Shown: positions 38,401 through 53,400 of the stretch, piece by piece | Numbering within the stretch: the first letter of the stretch is position 1 | How the letters are laid out: each line of letters opens with the position of its first letter | Source: Ischnura elegans | Lineage: Eukaryota; Arthropoda; Insecta; Odonata; Coenagrionidae | Assembly (NCBI RefSeq): GCF_921293095.1 | Contig: NC_060254.1 | Location: 58,078,069-58,142,068 of the forward strand | DNA: 64,000 nucleotides | Direction: 5' to 3' | Position numbers and translations under genes: made by a program | Notes under the pieces: model-generated | What the model was told of the DNA's origin: nothing | The model's database searches: none | Seen by the model: only the letters and a program-made list of their open reading frames with translations

Positions 38401-41400
38401 AGCAAGGGCACAGAATGGCAATGCCAGCAATTTCCTTTTTTTTAATATCTCCCTACCAGTTTCATCACCCAGAAATGGGCCTACAAAAAATACTCTCTGC
38501 CATTGCCACTTATCCCATGTGCATGATGGGCGAGCAAGTTGTTGAGGTTGGCAGCCAGCAGTTGTTGAAGCAAGTCTGTCGTTTCTGGGGAAAAAGTAGA
38601 ATAATGTTCCATTATAATAATTTAAATGCTAAACTCGATTGTTTCAGGCGTAACTTAGTGAAAATCCATTGTAAACAATAAAAATGTATGGTGCTTTATC
38701 ACATTAAAAATTGTGTGAAAAAGTGCCATACATTTTTATTGTTTACAATTTAAATGCTGTCGTTTTTACATTTAAAATTACATGTTATCTTCAGCTCACT
38801 TATTTGAGATCAGGATTTTACTAAATTCATTGCCAAAAAAACAAGGTGTGTCTTGCATGAGAACACCTGGTACGTGAGAATATTCAGTAATTCGACCCAG
38901 GTTTTGATGCTATTACATCATCTTCAGGGTACAAATGTTGTTAAGTGCAGTTAATTATAAATGTTTTGGAGGATGGAGTGAGGAAAATTAGGGATAGAGG
39001 AGAAGGAGATGGCTGAGACCAAAGAAAGAGGTGATGGGAATAGGCAGGATTTTTTCTTCAGTATTTCCCATCTCTTTTCCCTCCTCCCTCCCCTCATCTT
39101 CCCACCTCCATCTGCCTGTGTATGTATAAATTAAATCTGCTTAACACCATTTCTGCAGTGGATAGTTTTAGGCATGGCTTTGTGAAATTGTTACCTGTTG
39201 AATAAAAAAAAACCATGTAAATTTCATAAAATAATGTTAATATCGACCAGTTTCTTCGCTGTGAGACATTGTCATCTAAATTATTTTTATGAATTATAGA
39301 AGGTTTTTTTTATTCAACATGAAGAAGCAATTTCATGAGTCACTCCTAAAACTATCTCTTGTAGAAATGGTGTTAAGCGCAGTTAATATATCATCTGACG
39401 ATGTTGCACGGCGACGAAACTGGTTGATATTAAAATTATTTGGTTAAGTCCACAGGGTTTTTTTTTAATCAACCATTTTCACAGTTGGACTGCCCAAAGT
39501 TATCCCACAAGAGAATATTAGGGGTTGGAGATCCCTTGCGACTGCATGTCTGATATCAACCTATTTCTGTCTGCAGTTTACTACCCATACCTTTGCCTTC
39601 CTATGCTTAGTTTTGTCATAAAGGTATGAATTAATTGTCACGGAGACTCGGAAATACCCTTTCTTCTAATTTTTATAAATTTCTTCATAACTTAACACCA
39701 TTTTATGTTAAAAATGTACCATTTCAAATTACTGAATACTCAAAAATTTTGTGAAAATTCTCACCTATTCTCACAAAATAAAAGTTCCATTATACATACA
39801 ATATCTATAAATACACTTCCCTCTCTTTACCTGGGGAGCAGTCATTAGCTTTATCTTTCCTAACCTGGCAGCATCACCTCCTACCTCTCACTTGATTCAT
39901 ATAACTGTCATGGGACCACTCCGGCCAGCTCGACTGTGCACCGATGATGTACAGCAGACTCCCGATTATCCGGCTGTGGTTTATCCGTTTTGTGGATTAT
40001 CCGTGCGTGATTTTCAATCTTGCTCAATTTTTTCTGCGATCTTTATTTTTAAAAATAAAATCGAATGCAAAATTGTGGGAATTACTGCATTAATGCTAGG
40101 ATACACCGGGCTTATTACTTTCGTTGGAATCCCCTTCATAAGACGGAAGCGATCGTGTGCTAGCTGCATTCACGGGAGCACTGTGTTCCTGTTTTCCAAG
40201 CTTCGGAGTGTGCGACCGTGCTCCGTGATCACGGATACATGTCCTGCGGCAGTTGCAACCTGGGCAACTTGTTCAAGACGCAACACCGTGGCGTGGTGCC
40301 TTATAGTGTATTTTCCGATGTTGAGCAGTGGTTTTGAAGCATTCATGTATACCACTTTTCTGTATCCGTGATCACGCCGCCACGGATGTTTGGTTTTCAA
40401 AATCAGGCCTTACATGGAGTAATAATAATATGATTACAGCCTTGTTATCACCGCTAAAAAGATTGCGAACTAGCAAAGAAAGCCCTCATTGAGTCTGGGA
40501 AACACTCTAAAAAGCAGAATAACTGCATAAATAATAATATATTTTGTTTTAGGTAAATTATGAACATGGCAAGACATTAAAGTGAAAGTTTGGGTTATCC
40601 ATGTCTTCGGATTATTCGTGCCGACCCTCCCCATCATTAGCCCGGATAATCGGGAGTGTACTGTAGTATGTAGTGTTCAAACATGGGTCGAATTAATATG
40701 TTTTTTGGTGGAATATTCCAACATGGACAAATTCAGCTCCATCTCATCTTGTTTGAAATCTTTGGATCTTGCATATTGCTTTCATTGCTCCACAAGTCTC
40801 ACAGGAATCTGTTACCACCTTTGTGCCTTTTCATGAGCTAATTTTTTCTGAGCTGTGTTTTCAAAATGAAACCCTTAAATCCTTTTCCATCAAATTTTAT
40901 TGGACAAACTGTTTATGCAATTTCACTCACTTTTTGGACATCAGGCACTAGCATGCTTGATGACTGTACACTAATATGTTGTGTTACTATTGAACTTTGG
41001 TAAAATGCTTTCCGTTTATCATTAATAGATACTTTTCTCCATGTTAAGCCTGGCTCTGTTGATATTATTTGGAATTTTCTTTTGCTACCTTTTATTTAAG
41101 TAATTATTTGTAATAGTTTATTATTTTCAAGTCCCTGGATAAGTGAAAGTAATCATCTTATGATTTGCCTTTTGCTATTTTCTAGGCTGGTGTGATGAGC
41201 TGTGATTATTTGAAAAATATTGATCATTATGAGAAATACCCTTTGTAAATTAAGATCTCCCACCCAGTTTTTCGTTATGAGGACTATTTAAATGATGCTT
41301 GTTCATTTCTCTCATGTAGGTTTTCTTAACCATCTTTTAGCTTACATTCCTGTCATAATAACTCCTGTAAATACTGATGTTAATGTGCTATGCTTATTGA

Positions 41401-44400
41401 GTCTTTAATCTAATGATGTGCCATTCTTTTTTTGGATTTGTAATAGTTGGCAAGGTTGCCATTTAGATGCTTTTCATGAAACCTCTCCTACATTGGAAAA
41501 TGCTTGAAGTTTCAGTTCAATTCAGTTGAAAATGCATATATTGGGACTCAGGATCATGGCTTTTTTTGCTTGGCTAATTACATTGAATGGTGACTAACTA
41601 TAAGTTACGTTTTCAACAGTAGTCCCTCTATCTTGCGGTATCTGTGATTTCTCTTCGTATCTACTGTTAATTCTTATTTAAACTCTACTACATAAATAAT
41701 TATGTTGTGTCATTGAAAACCGGGTTGGGATTAAACTTTATTTTGTGGAAAATTGAATATAATTATTAGTGCGGACGAATTCAACTCAGTATCGCTGGAA
41801 TCTCAGATTTTATACTTTTTTAAACTAATGGAATGCCATACACATCTACGACCAGGCATGACTTGCACGGTTGTAGCCATGGAATTTGGCTGGGTTTGGG
41901 GGCTATGAGATGGGCTTCCATTTTACATTTTTATGATGAAAGTTTTAAATTTGGATGGTTTCTCTCATAATTAGGCACAAAACTTATTTTTATTTCCCAA
42001 GCTGTGTATTTAACTTTTGTGAGAGATGGAAGACAGTCCTGCAATAGTTCTGCGTATGCCTTGTGCTTAATTAAAATTATCAATTATGCAGTAAAAAATA
42101 TTTCTATAAGTGGAGGAGTAGGAAAACTGACTAAATTAATGATTGGATCCATAAAAATACTCTTTATTTATAAAATGTTTTTTGGGAAAGTTTTCAGCTA
42201 GGCTTTGCAGTAGTTATTTCAGTACTGATTATTTTTGGCTTCTACTTAGATTCTGTTTCCAAGCTCAAGGATAGATGGAACTGAAAACGAAAGAACCACA
42301 CTGACCCCTATAAGTATATTTCTAAGCTTGGTCATTCATATCCCAAACTCTCTTCTTTCTCTCTAGTCACATAAGTTGTTCATGCCTTTGCACACCTGAT
42401 CATGTTTCTGATTGTCATGGCAGACTTCTCAATACACTATTTCTCATGTATCCTGACATAAAATCTGATTTATGCTTGCCAACGTGCTTCCTCCATGTTG
42501 GATTACATGAATTCTGGACCAGTACCTGCAGTATTTTACCTATGATGTTTTAGAGTTTATGTTTTTTCTGCTTACTTGGGGCTTCTAGCTGACTAGAGTA
42601 ACTGTTTCTGGGAGCTAGCAGTTCTTGAAAGACACGTGGGTACATTTTTTAATGGTGGATTTTGTGTACCTATTGAGCACATTGGAAAGGAAGTACTTGC
42701 TAGGTCTATCAATTGAGCATGTTAAGTGGATAAAAGTATCCTCAGATTCGCGCAAGAGAAGCAGCTCATATATCGGTATAATCTCTGCATTGATTATGTT
42801 TCATTACAGTTTTTCCTGTGTTTCAGCAGGCTTTTTATGGCTAGAAACTATCTCGCCTACTGGTGAAACTGTCATGAAAAATCAATGATCACTTGAGGAT
42901 ATTCCAAAAAATCAGCAGCAAGCTTTTTATTATCATTGATTTTGTTTTAGAATAATAATAATAGTTTTATTGGACATTAAACAAATTGAATTTGCTATAG
43001 TCTTCGCCATACACATAGGAATTAACAAATACACAAAAATACATATGGCAAAATCAATAGGATTATGCATCAATAAAGGACAACAGAATTTCACATGCGT
43101 AGTTTTCCACGGCGTTGTCTAGATGATGTCTCCATGTTCCTGGGTTTCACCGCGTGGATTTTCTTTGTGACGACAGTTTCGCCGGTATTCCAACCGGCGT
43201 CTTCAGGTCCACAAAGAAAATCCACGTGGTGAAACCCAGGAACATGGAGACATCAGAATTTCACATTCGAAAAACTATTTATGGAGTAAAAGGCTTTTTT
43301 TAATAGCCAGTCATGTATAACTTTTTTAAACTTTGACACACTATAGAAACATACACACTTGTTTTAGCGGTAGCATTTATATTCATCCATTGTTCATTGG
43401 TAATTTACCCAGCTATGTATGTATGATGTTTTTTTCAAATTTCATTCCATCAAATAATTTTATACTTTATTGGGTGTTACGTGAATACTCGATCATGTAT
43501 GATGTTTATTACTTTTGCTGATGATTAGTCAACAATTTATACTTCTAGCCTCAGCTTAGCTTAATTTCAATTTCAAAACTCAGCTTGGTGTATTCTAGTG
43601 AAATATTTACTACTCAACGAACATTCCATAAGTCTCATTGATGGTGAAACTGGTCCAGTCATAATCAACTCAATGGTGTAATCTTGCATTTGGGATGTTG
43701 GGTGTATTTACAGTAGTGTTTAGGAATATTTTCACCTCCTTTTCCCTTGGTAAGTTCGTTGTCAGGGGATTTAAATTTTCAATGGAAATTTACATCACTG
43801 CAAAGAATAATATAATTTGGAAACAACAGCCATATTCTTTGCTATTAATTCTAATAAAATTCTGTGGAGTATGATGTTTATAGAAGCTTAAGGTTGTAAT
43901 TTATTCTTATCTATAAGCCTTTTTTATTGACTACTGGCCTGTAAGTCTTGATGTCTGAAATAGTAATCATGTATTAATTTAGTTTATTCTGTCAAGATAT
44001 AGTGGCATACATATTTTAATTCAAACTAGCTTAAGTGCTAAACCAATTCATGAATTCAAAATAATCTTTGTGAAACTGTATTTTTTCAAATCCTGATTTG
44101 CTTATTCCAATAGTTGGTCATTTTGGAAAAGATCATTGTTACTTTTGTTCGTATATATTTACGAAGTACACTATCAGCATGGAGGAATTTTTACTTCCTT
44201 TTTTCATATCAATAATGAGCTATTTTTTTCATGAGGACGTGAATTTTCATGCTTGCGTTGATAGTTTCATGAATTAGGCGCTTTACCTTACTCTCATCAG
44301 TCACCTAAGTTTTCAAAACTGCTGGAAATACTCCTTTGGTATATTTTCCTATCCATGTATTCATTTAGGCTCATGTGATTATGGTAGCTCATCCTTCAGG

Positions 44401-47400
44401 GACTGTAATAGTTGTTAAACTTACTCTTTATGTGAATGGGCTGTTAATATCCATTTTCAAAATTGGTGGAAGACTTATTTATACTGCGCTAACTTCTTTA
44501 GAATTCTCATAAAAATGGTGTGGGGACATAGAAAGATGGTGTGGGCTTAGAAATCTTTTATCCACTGCTATAATTTCATTTGGTGTTTATTATTTTTGGT
44601 GGAACGGTGTCTTGAGTTCTTGGGTAACCTCCAGAAATGGTCCTCATAATGAGTAGTTGCGGTGAATCTCATTTCACGTCGCTGTGATCTAATTTATCAA
44701 GCAATGGATGTATGCACCTGATGCAGTAGTAGGTTTCCCTTCGTACACACTTATTCTCCTGTGTACACGGGTGCGCAATGTTGTTGTGCTCTGCAGAGAG
44801 GAGGGTGTTGCAGGCGTGGAAGTGGATATTGGCAGAGAACGGGGATCCACGGGGGTCGGTGCCCCCTTCCTATGGGCACATGGGCGATGACAGTGACCTG
44901 TCGGTGAGTGCAGTCTATCAACGTATCTACTTGCTACAAACAACAACCCTTATCTTGTGACAGTATGAGAGATTGGGCAAGTTCACTGCTAGTGCTCATT
45001 TACCCTACTTGTAGGAGAAGCAAGTTTAGACATCCGGCATATTCACTCTGAACAAGTTGTGTATCGCTCATTGTTAGACTTACTTGTTTTATCATCCCTT
45101 ATGATCAATTTCTAGTGTTATCATCAGGTACAATTAGATGGGTGGCATGCTCTTATATAGGTAATCGTGGGTGGAAGAGGGGGAGGGGGGGAACCGAAAA
45201 AGGGGCGTGTGGGAAGGAACAATGATGACAGGTAAAGCTGTTTTTTTAAGAAAGGAGTGGGAGGGGCCTTGGGTTGGCTTGCATGGGATAAACGACAAAA
45301 AAAGATAAATAGTCTATCCCATGCAAGCCAACCCAAGGCCCCCCCCCACTCCTTTCTTAAACAAAAACAGCTTTACCCGTCATCATTGTTCCTTCCCTCC
45401 CGCCCCTTTTTCGGTTCCCCCCCTCCCCCCTTCCAGCCACGATTACCTATATAAGAGCATGCCACCCATCTAATTCTACCTGATGATAACACTAGATGTT
45501 GAAACCCAGGTCGTGCTATTTAAAATAAAGTGTGGAATAAAACAAAGTTATTTTATTTCATTCAATTATGATCAATTGTTAATGTGCTTACTTGGCCACA
45601 GCCATAGTGAGTAAAAGTTGGCTAGTAATTCTGTAGAGTTTCTGGTAAGCCTATTTTTAATGTCAAACTTATCCTGTAAAATGCCACCCTTTCATTTTAG
45701 TCTTGATTATATTTTTGGGAAGGATTTATCTCAGTAATTCCCTCTACTAAAATGTTTTATGGTGATAAATTTGCTAATAATTTAGTAACTCATGGTGTTT
45801 AAATGTTCTCTTGCTGGTGGGAATGTGTGTATATCGTTATCATTCATTCTTACTGCCAAATGATACGTGGCTTCTTCTCAACAGTCGCTTCACTTTACAG
45901 TTTGTATGAAATGCACGGATACAATACGCCTCATTTTAATAATATCACTGAAAAAAGTTTGTATGGCTGAACGGCAGACCCAGGTTTTAACAAAGTATGT
46001 AATTTACAAGGTTTTATTAATAATACCTGAGATGTCAAAATGGTATTTGTTGACAGTTTGTTGAAATCTGAGTCTGTCAATAAAATTTTGTCTGACTGCA
46101 CAAACTTTTGTCAGTGATTATGCTACCTGCCACTTGATTCTACAAAATATTGTAATTTACCCTTAAGTTTTGTCATTTTTATTGGTTGTTAGAATCTAGT
46201 TTAACTGGATTGGCTCCTAAATTACCTCTCCATCCTTTTTTTTTTATTTATCATTTTTAATTATTTCATGGAGAAGTAAATGTGTTGGTGAGCATATTTA
46301 ATTCTTGTATTTGCCTGTTAACTGTGGCCATATTTCCAACAATTTTACTCAATATAGTCATGAAGAAATCCATAGAATGAATGAGTGATGGCTTTATAGC
46401 TTTATTTAATTACTCAAGTTTTTATGCTATCCAGCGTGGTTCATTGATGATGTAATGTTTTACATAAAAGCAAATAAGGAGTCACTTGAAATATCATACC
46501 TCCTTTGGTGTATTACGGACCCTTAATCATTTAGTTTAATATTAATAACTTTCATATTAAAATGAAGATAATTTTTCGTACGATAATTATTGGAAGTTGT
46601 TTTAATCTCTAATATGAGAAGACCGTTTGCCTGTCAGGCTCCTTGTGCCCACCCCTCAAAAAAAATTCCAGGATACTCCCTTGCCTCCTGAGTTTATTAA
46701 TCATGATGAATAGTTAAATATTGCTTAGAGGCTAACATATGGGCTCCCCGGTCGAATGATTAGAGATATGTACTAGTATAGTACAGCATTTTTGGCAAAT
46801 GTGAAAGTGATATTTTTGTATTTCCCGTATGCTTTAGAGCTTTTTTGATAGTTGAAATCAAATATTTAATACTTTTTACTGCCAAAAATGTATAAAATCA
46901 TTTTGCTGTGATTTTTTTCTATTTTTTTCGAGATTTTTACTGTACGTATATCAACCCAAAATTTGTCAATTTAGACCCTGCATTAGTGAGATGTGAAATG
47001 TGATTCTGCAAAAATAACAAAATCAAATGCTTTCAAGTGATAATGTATATCAAAACAATCTGCTATCATGACATCTTGTGGTGGATTTAAGTCTGTAAAT
47101 GACTTCAAGTTCTTTTTAATGCTTCTTTATGATGCTCAACTTTAGTTCGTTGATTACAATTGGGATTGTGTGTGATGGATGCTTGAGAGCCTCCAGTGTT
47201 GATATTAGAGCACCTTTTTGCTCTAATGAGATGTCCTTTCTTTCTGATGAATTTTCAAAATAGTTTATGTGTAATTTTTTTGCTGTTCCAAACTGGATTT
47301 ACTGTATAGTTGAGGGAATATTGCATGTAGCAAATTCATTATAGGAATCTAAACACGGTAAGGATTGACTTTTTGTTTATTTAGAGTCACCCTTAATTAG

Positions 47401-50400
47401 CATGGTGAAACATCTTTTCTCTTAAGTGGGAAATTCAATGGCAATTTAATGTCAATGTGAGCATAACTGTGGAGTCTCTTTTCTAATTCTTACCATGAGG
47501 TCATAAATCGATGTCAGGAGGGGTGGTGGTTTAGGAGTCCAAACCCCCGATAAAATTTTTGGTCTTTAACACATTGACGTGCTTTGCCGGTTGGGCCGGG
47601 AGACCTTTCTCCGCCTCCGTACGTGACTAATATCCACTTTCGAGTCTTCCGATCATGCGTATGGCCTTCAGCAAGCTTTCCTCTTTCGAACCGTGTGTGC
47701 CGTTTGTAAAAAGCAGTATTTGAACGGAAGTTATGGTGCGGAAACCCTATATTTTTCTCACTTATTTTAACGGCTGATTTTGACGACTTTAATGAAAATC
47801 GGGCCCACATTAAATGTGTTAACCCATCAGCACCCAAAGTTTTTCCTAATCAAACATCGTTCATTTTTATAAAATATGCTACGTATGAGCTCAACACAAT
47901 GAACACAATCCAAACCGACTGAATAATAGAGGAAACCTTCTACTAAGTATGTGCTTTGAAATGTATGCTAAAATTTGCATATTATATGCATTGCTGAAGT
48001 ATTGACTCGGCTCTGCACTTGGTGCCATATGGCATCCGTGGGCGTTGACAGGTTAATCTACCTCCTCCAACTGACCTTGCATCACAAAATGGTCCATATC
48101 TCCAACTTAACCCCCCACCAAAATTTATTCTGGCTTCGGCTTTGTCTTGAATAGAGTTTTTAGCTGGATAAATATAAAGACAGCACTAATAAATAATGAT
48201 AATATTTTTATTTGTTTGGTTATTTGTTTTTTTACGAATACATATGTATAGGAAATTTCAAGGTTTGAGTAAGGTATAATAAAATGTTACTTATGAAGAA
48301 ATTCGTCCACCGAATAAAATGTGTTTCAAAAGAAACTTACAAAGGTTGCATTTGAAGAGAGACAGCCTTAGCTCTATTAAATTCCGGTGGAATTTTATTC
48401 AATAATAATAGGCCCATGTGCTATAGAGTTTTAGTTCTAATAAATTTTTGGAAGAGGCTTGTAGCACTTCTAGGATATTAACAATGATAGTCGTCATTGA
48501 GATGGATTTTCTTGTTATCCTGTGTGTCAGTATAGTCAGTGCTTCTATTGTGCCTGCATCAATTTTATTTTCTCTGTGTCCACTTCATGATCAATCGTTA
48601 AATTAGTTTCAACTGTCCACATCTCTCATACTGATTACAAAAAGGGGGATATTCCTGACCAGAAATTTTTTAATGGAGTAACAGTGACATTTTCCTGTCT
48701 TGAAATTTGGGGTAATTGGTTATGGATTTTCAAAATTACTTAGCGCTAGAAAACTCTTTAGAAAATATTTAAAGAGGCAAAATTTTAATTGTTTAATTAA
48801 GCCTCAGAATGCCTGCCCACCAAAGGCATTTAAAAACTGGCACGAACAATTTATCGCTTTTATCTTGTTAAAGTTTAGAATGTTTTTGAAGGCAATATTA
48901 ATGTGCCCTGATTCGATTGTTTATTTTCTTATATGTGTACTCATAAACTAAAAGTTTAAAAAAATCACTTGCCCGTTTCACTTCAAAATAATTTAAATAA
49001 ATTTTGTAATCTTATTCATGCACCTACCTATCAGTGGTGCCACATTACTGACCCTTGCCATTTACAATCTGATCAAGCTCCATTTAGACCTTGCAGATTG
49101 TCATTCCCTCACATCCTGTTAACCCGTGGAGTTTGCCATGCTGTGTACTCTTCACTATGTTGTCACTTTGCTTTGAAGCGTGAGTCAAGTATTGGTTTAA
49201 TCATTGTTGAGCATCAAATTTACTCATAAATTGTTTTGTCTCCATGGGAATAAAAAATATGTGATCAACAGAAAATTTATATAAGAGATATAGTCCTAAC
49301 TGTATGTCATTTAAATATTAAATCTTGTCTTGTTATGCCACTATTCAGTGCTGTAGTTGGGGTGGTATGGCCTACCCCCTAAAATCCAAACTCGTGATAA
49401 GCATACCGGCAGGGACGGATGTATAATACATGTTCAGCTGTCGGCAATTTTTGTTGAGTACCCCGTAAATTTTTTCCCAACTACAGCACTGCCACTATTA
49501 TTATCATTAACAAACTTTTACATGGCAGAAACATTATGTATTTTATGTTTTATGAATTTTATGTTGAATACATACTTTTTTATTCGTATTAATATTAAAT
49601 ACTGCATGTGAAAAGTTGTTTGATGATAACCCCAATATGTGACTCAGGCTTTGTAGTCTAGTGACCAGTGAGGAATAGCTTGGTTTATATGGCAGAGCAG
49701 TGCATATGGGTGGGGGAAGTGCTCAGTTTACGGGATCTTGAGTTGGGCCACACAATAACAGATTATCTTGAGCCAGGCCCCAAAGCATTGAAGGTCTTAG
49801 CTGGTACATATATTCAGCTCTGTCTGTATGGGTATTACAGGTACTTTTGTGCTGTTTTTTCCTCATTTAGTTCACCGAGGACCAAACATCATCATCCATT
49901 GCAATTTTGTTCTCACCCAGTTAGACTTCAAAGGTAATCCGTTTGAGTTTTGTCAAGGGAGTTGGAGATAATAGTGGTGTTTCTTGGTTTTATGCATGAT
50001 CATCTTTGATGATGGGAACAATGTTAGCCTGTTGGCACATTACTCACGCAATCAAATATTGGAAAGAGAGAGAGAGGTAGAGGCAAAGAGGTGCAGTGGA
50101 TAGCCCCTCTTTAACTTGCAGTAAGTTTGCTTTCAGGAATGCTTCCCCATTTGTCCGATGGCTAATGACAGTTTGCAACCATTCTGACTGGTTTTTTGAT
50201 GTAAAGTGCTTATCTGTCTTCTCTCTATGTTGCTGCATAGGGGATGTTCATGTAATACTAGAGCACTAGTATTCCTTGGGAAGAGGGTAACAAGTTTGCT
50301 AATTTTACTGACAAGTGGGTGGGTGGGTCATAGCATTGATTACCCATGACAGGGAGGTTTTATTATTTAAAAAAGAAATGAGTAGCGGTCAAGTAGAGCG

Positions 50401-53400
50401 TTAAGTTTGTTTTGCAATAAAAGTAAATTGTTTCTACTCTATTCAGAATTCTTAGATTTTTCCATTAAATACCAACAAAGTACTTTAATGCTACATTTTG
50501 TTTAGGTATGTTAGTTGGTCTTGCAAAGTAAATTTTTTTCTGCACTATTCAGAATTCTTAGATTTTTCCATTAAATACCCACAAAGTACTTTAATGCTAC
50601 AGTTTTTTTTAGGTATCATGCGGAAATGCTGAAGAAACTTCAAAAATAGCATAAAATATTTGGTTTTATTCAAATGAAACAAATATTAAAAGTATTACGT
50701 AGGCAAGTAAGGGAGGAGTTATTTAAATTCTTATTCTTTTTTTTTCATGGAAGGGAGTTCAGGAATTTGTTTACGTCGTATTTGAATGCTCCTTTTAATC
50801 GTGTCTTGGAGATTTCCTATATCTATCATATCAGTCTCGAATAGTAGTGTTGTGTGTGTGCTTTGATCTTGCCCTCTTAAAAGAATGTTTTGTAGGTTGA
50901 CCATGCTCAATTTGTCAAGCTGCGCTATCCAGCCATCGCTGAACACAGTTGAGGCACGTCATTCCACAATATGTTTTCGGAATAGGGTGAGATCATCACA
51001 AGCACATGGCACTACCATTCCATTTGTCACTGCCATGTTGTCATGCCTTCATAGACATGCATAAACATAGCAGATCTTCCGTGTCATGTGAGGTCAGAAC
51101 ACGTTTATTCTCCTGCGATATCGATTGAAAACTTTTCAAAATTCATGGCCTGTATGTTTTACAATAAGTAACAAAAAAGTTTTTCACAGGAATTCACTGT
51201 TAAGATATAAAGTTTCATTGATATATTACTCTTAGTCCTACTCTGACCCTTGCAATTATGATAGACCGCTTCATTACATTAGGTTCGACTTAGATGGATT
51301 TGGAAAACGATCTCAACTGATCTTGCGTGCACTTCTGAAAATTTCCAAGTTTCTCTGATATTGCTTGCACTTGCAAAATATGTATGTCATCAAATATTTA
51401 ATTTTACTCCTTGGTCATTTGTGAAAGCATTTACATGCGCTGATGCACTTTACTCCGATTCCTTGTGTGAAAAGTAATGCAGATACTGCATACAATGGAA
51501 ATTGCTTTACTATTGCTCTTTCAGAATGGATTGATAGTGAAAATTGGGAATATACTGAGGAAGGCCACTGGAATATTTGCCAAACTGTTGTCGTTTATCT
51601 GACAAATATGGTAGCATGCCTGGGAGTTAGCATACTTCAGGACCACTACGAGGAAGCCTTCACCTGCACCTCATTAATTTGTCCCTATCAGAGGTGGAAC
51701 TATGCCTGGATACCTTCAACACCCTTCCACGAGTGTAGTTTGAAAGACAGCACAGAACAGTTTGACTTGCAATTAGGAGCATACTGTCATTTTGATGCAA
51801 AATAGTTCACTGGTAATTCTTGAGAGATTGTGGTCGGACACTAAGCATTGGGTTGCTGAGGATACTGTTGTTGGACCTCACATGGTCTTCACTGCTTCAA
51901 TCTTGTCATGGTAGATAGAATATCACATTTTGTGGTTTGTACTCATCGAATATAGAAACACAACTTTTATTTGTTATGAAGGAGAGGAATTATCTTGCAA
52001 GAAGAATGTCAAACAATGTGAATTTTGAGGAGATTTTTGGTAGTTTAATTAGTCATTTAATTAGCACCTATTTTTTGGGTTTCCAATCTAATTTGACTCA
52101 TTGGTTCCATTTAGATCATTGTAGTTTAATGATGTTGGGCTATGACTGAGGTGTTCACGTATGCACTAACCATAGCTCTTTTGTCTGCTGTCTGGGTATG
52201 ACCTAGTGGGACCAAGAAAGGTCAAAGTGCAAAAGCACCTAGTGAAGGTCCCCTCAATCATACTATGTATCTATCTATTTTCCAATTAAATAGTTTAGCA
52301 AGAAAACCAAGCTGACTATTGTTACTTTAACTAAGCTGCATACGCTAAGATGGTGGCTGAAATGGAAATAACCACCTGGTTGGAGAACCTTTCTAGTAAA
52401 TGTAACAGCCTCAAGTGTAAAATGTTAGAATTTATCCATCTCAGATAATATGAATATGAATATTTTTAATGCACAACCCAGATTTCATCACGTTGTGGCC
52501 ATTCTGCAAATTAAATTTTTCTATCACGAGCAGATTTGATCTTAGTGTGGCTGCATTTTAAATTTCACTTCATTTTCTGGCTTAGTTATGGAAAATGTAA
52601 CATAATAATTGGAAGGATTCATTCTTCAAAAACTACATGCCAGTTGTCATAAAGCCCCAAGCCTGGTTGTTTGACATTCACCTTGTTAGTCTATGATAAT
52701 CTTGTGTTTCAGGTAGATTTTATGACCACTGATCTTCTTCTCATATGCTTCAAATTTTCTGTTCGTAAACTTTACGTTAAATATAGCTCTTGTGCTATAC
52801 TTTCTAATGAGTAATGCATAACCGTATTGTATATTATTATTGCTTTTGCATAATGTCAAATTATTGACAAAAAAATGCATACTTTTTTAAAAATTTGAAA
52901 GGTGTGTATTGTTGCTTTGCTTTTTTCCCACAACAATATCCTTATCAGCACTGTTAAACTTTATATTGAGTGAATTTATCTTCTTTAAGAGGGCTAAGCA
53001 AATTTCAGCGTGCTCATCATTATTTAACAATTCTATTTCTAGTGAAAAAGTTTTAGATATAGGGCAAAGATTCAATCAAATCGATAGATTAAAGAATGAA
53101 GTAATCTTTATTCTAAGTGGAGAAAGATCAGGGATTTGATTAATGGATTTTATGAGATGAAATCCATGGATATAAAGTTTGGAAGAAAATAGCAGAAAAA
53201 GTAAAATAGGGTACATATTGTGGTTGATGTTGTTATGGAGGGGCACACTTGTAAGAACTTTAGGAACCCAACGGAAAAAAATTGTTATCATGCCTATATG
53301 TATGCTGCTGTGCTTTTAAAGTGCGATGAAAGAAGATTGGATTTTTCTTCATTATTTTCCTAAAATAATGTTGCATGTAAAATTTGATGTAAGAACTTAC

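Noticed and set aside
45111-45496. Reading the long inverted repeat as a DNA-transposon MITE
   Set aside because: The 12-bp duplication lies outside a one-sided tail and not at the arm tips, which fits retro-insertion better than cut-and-paste transposition.
51443-51805. 120-aa plus-strand ORF
   Set aside because: No domain, no splice context and no repeat similarity; it is the kind of long chance ORF expected in 12 kb of intron.
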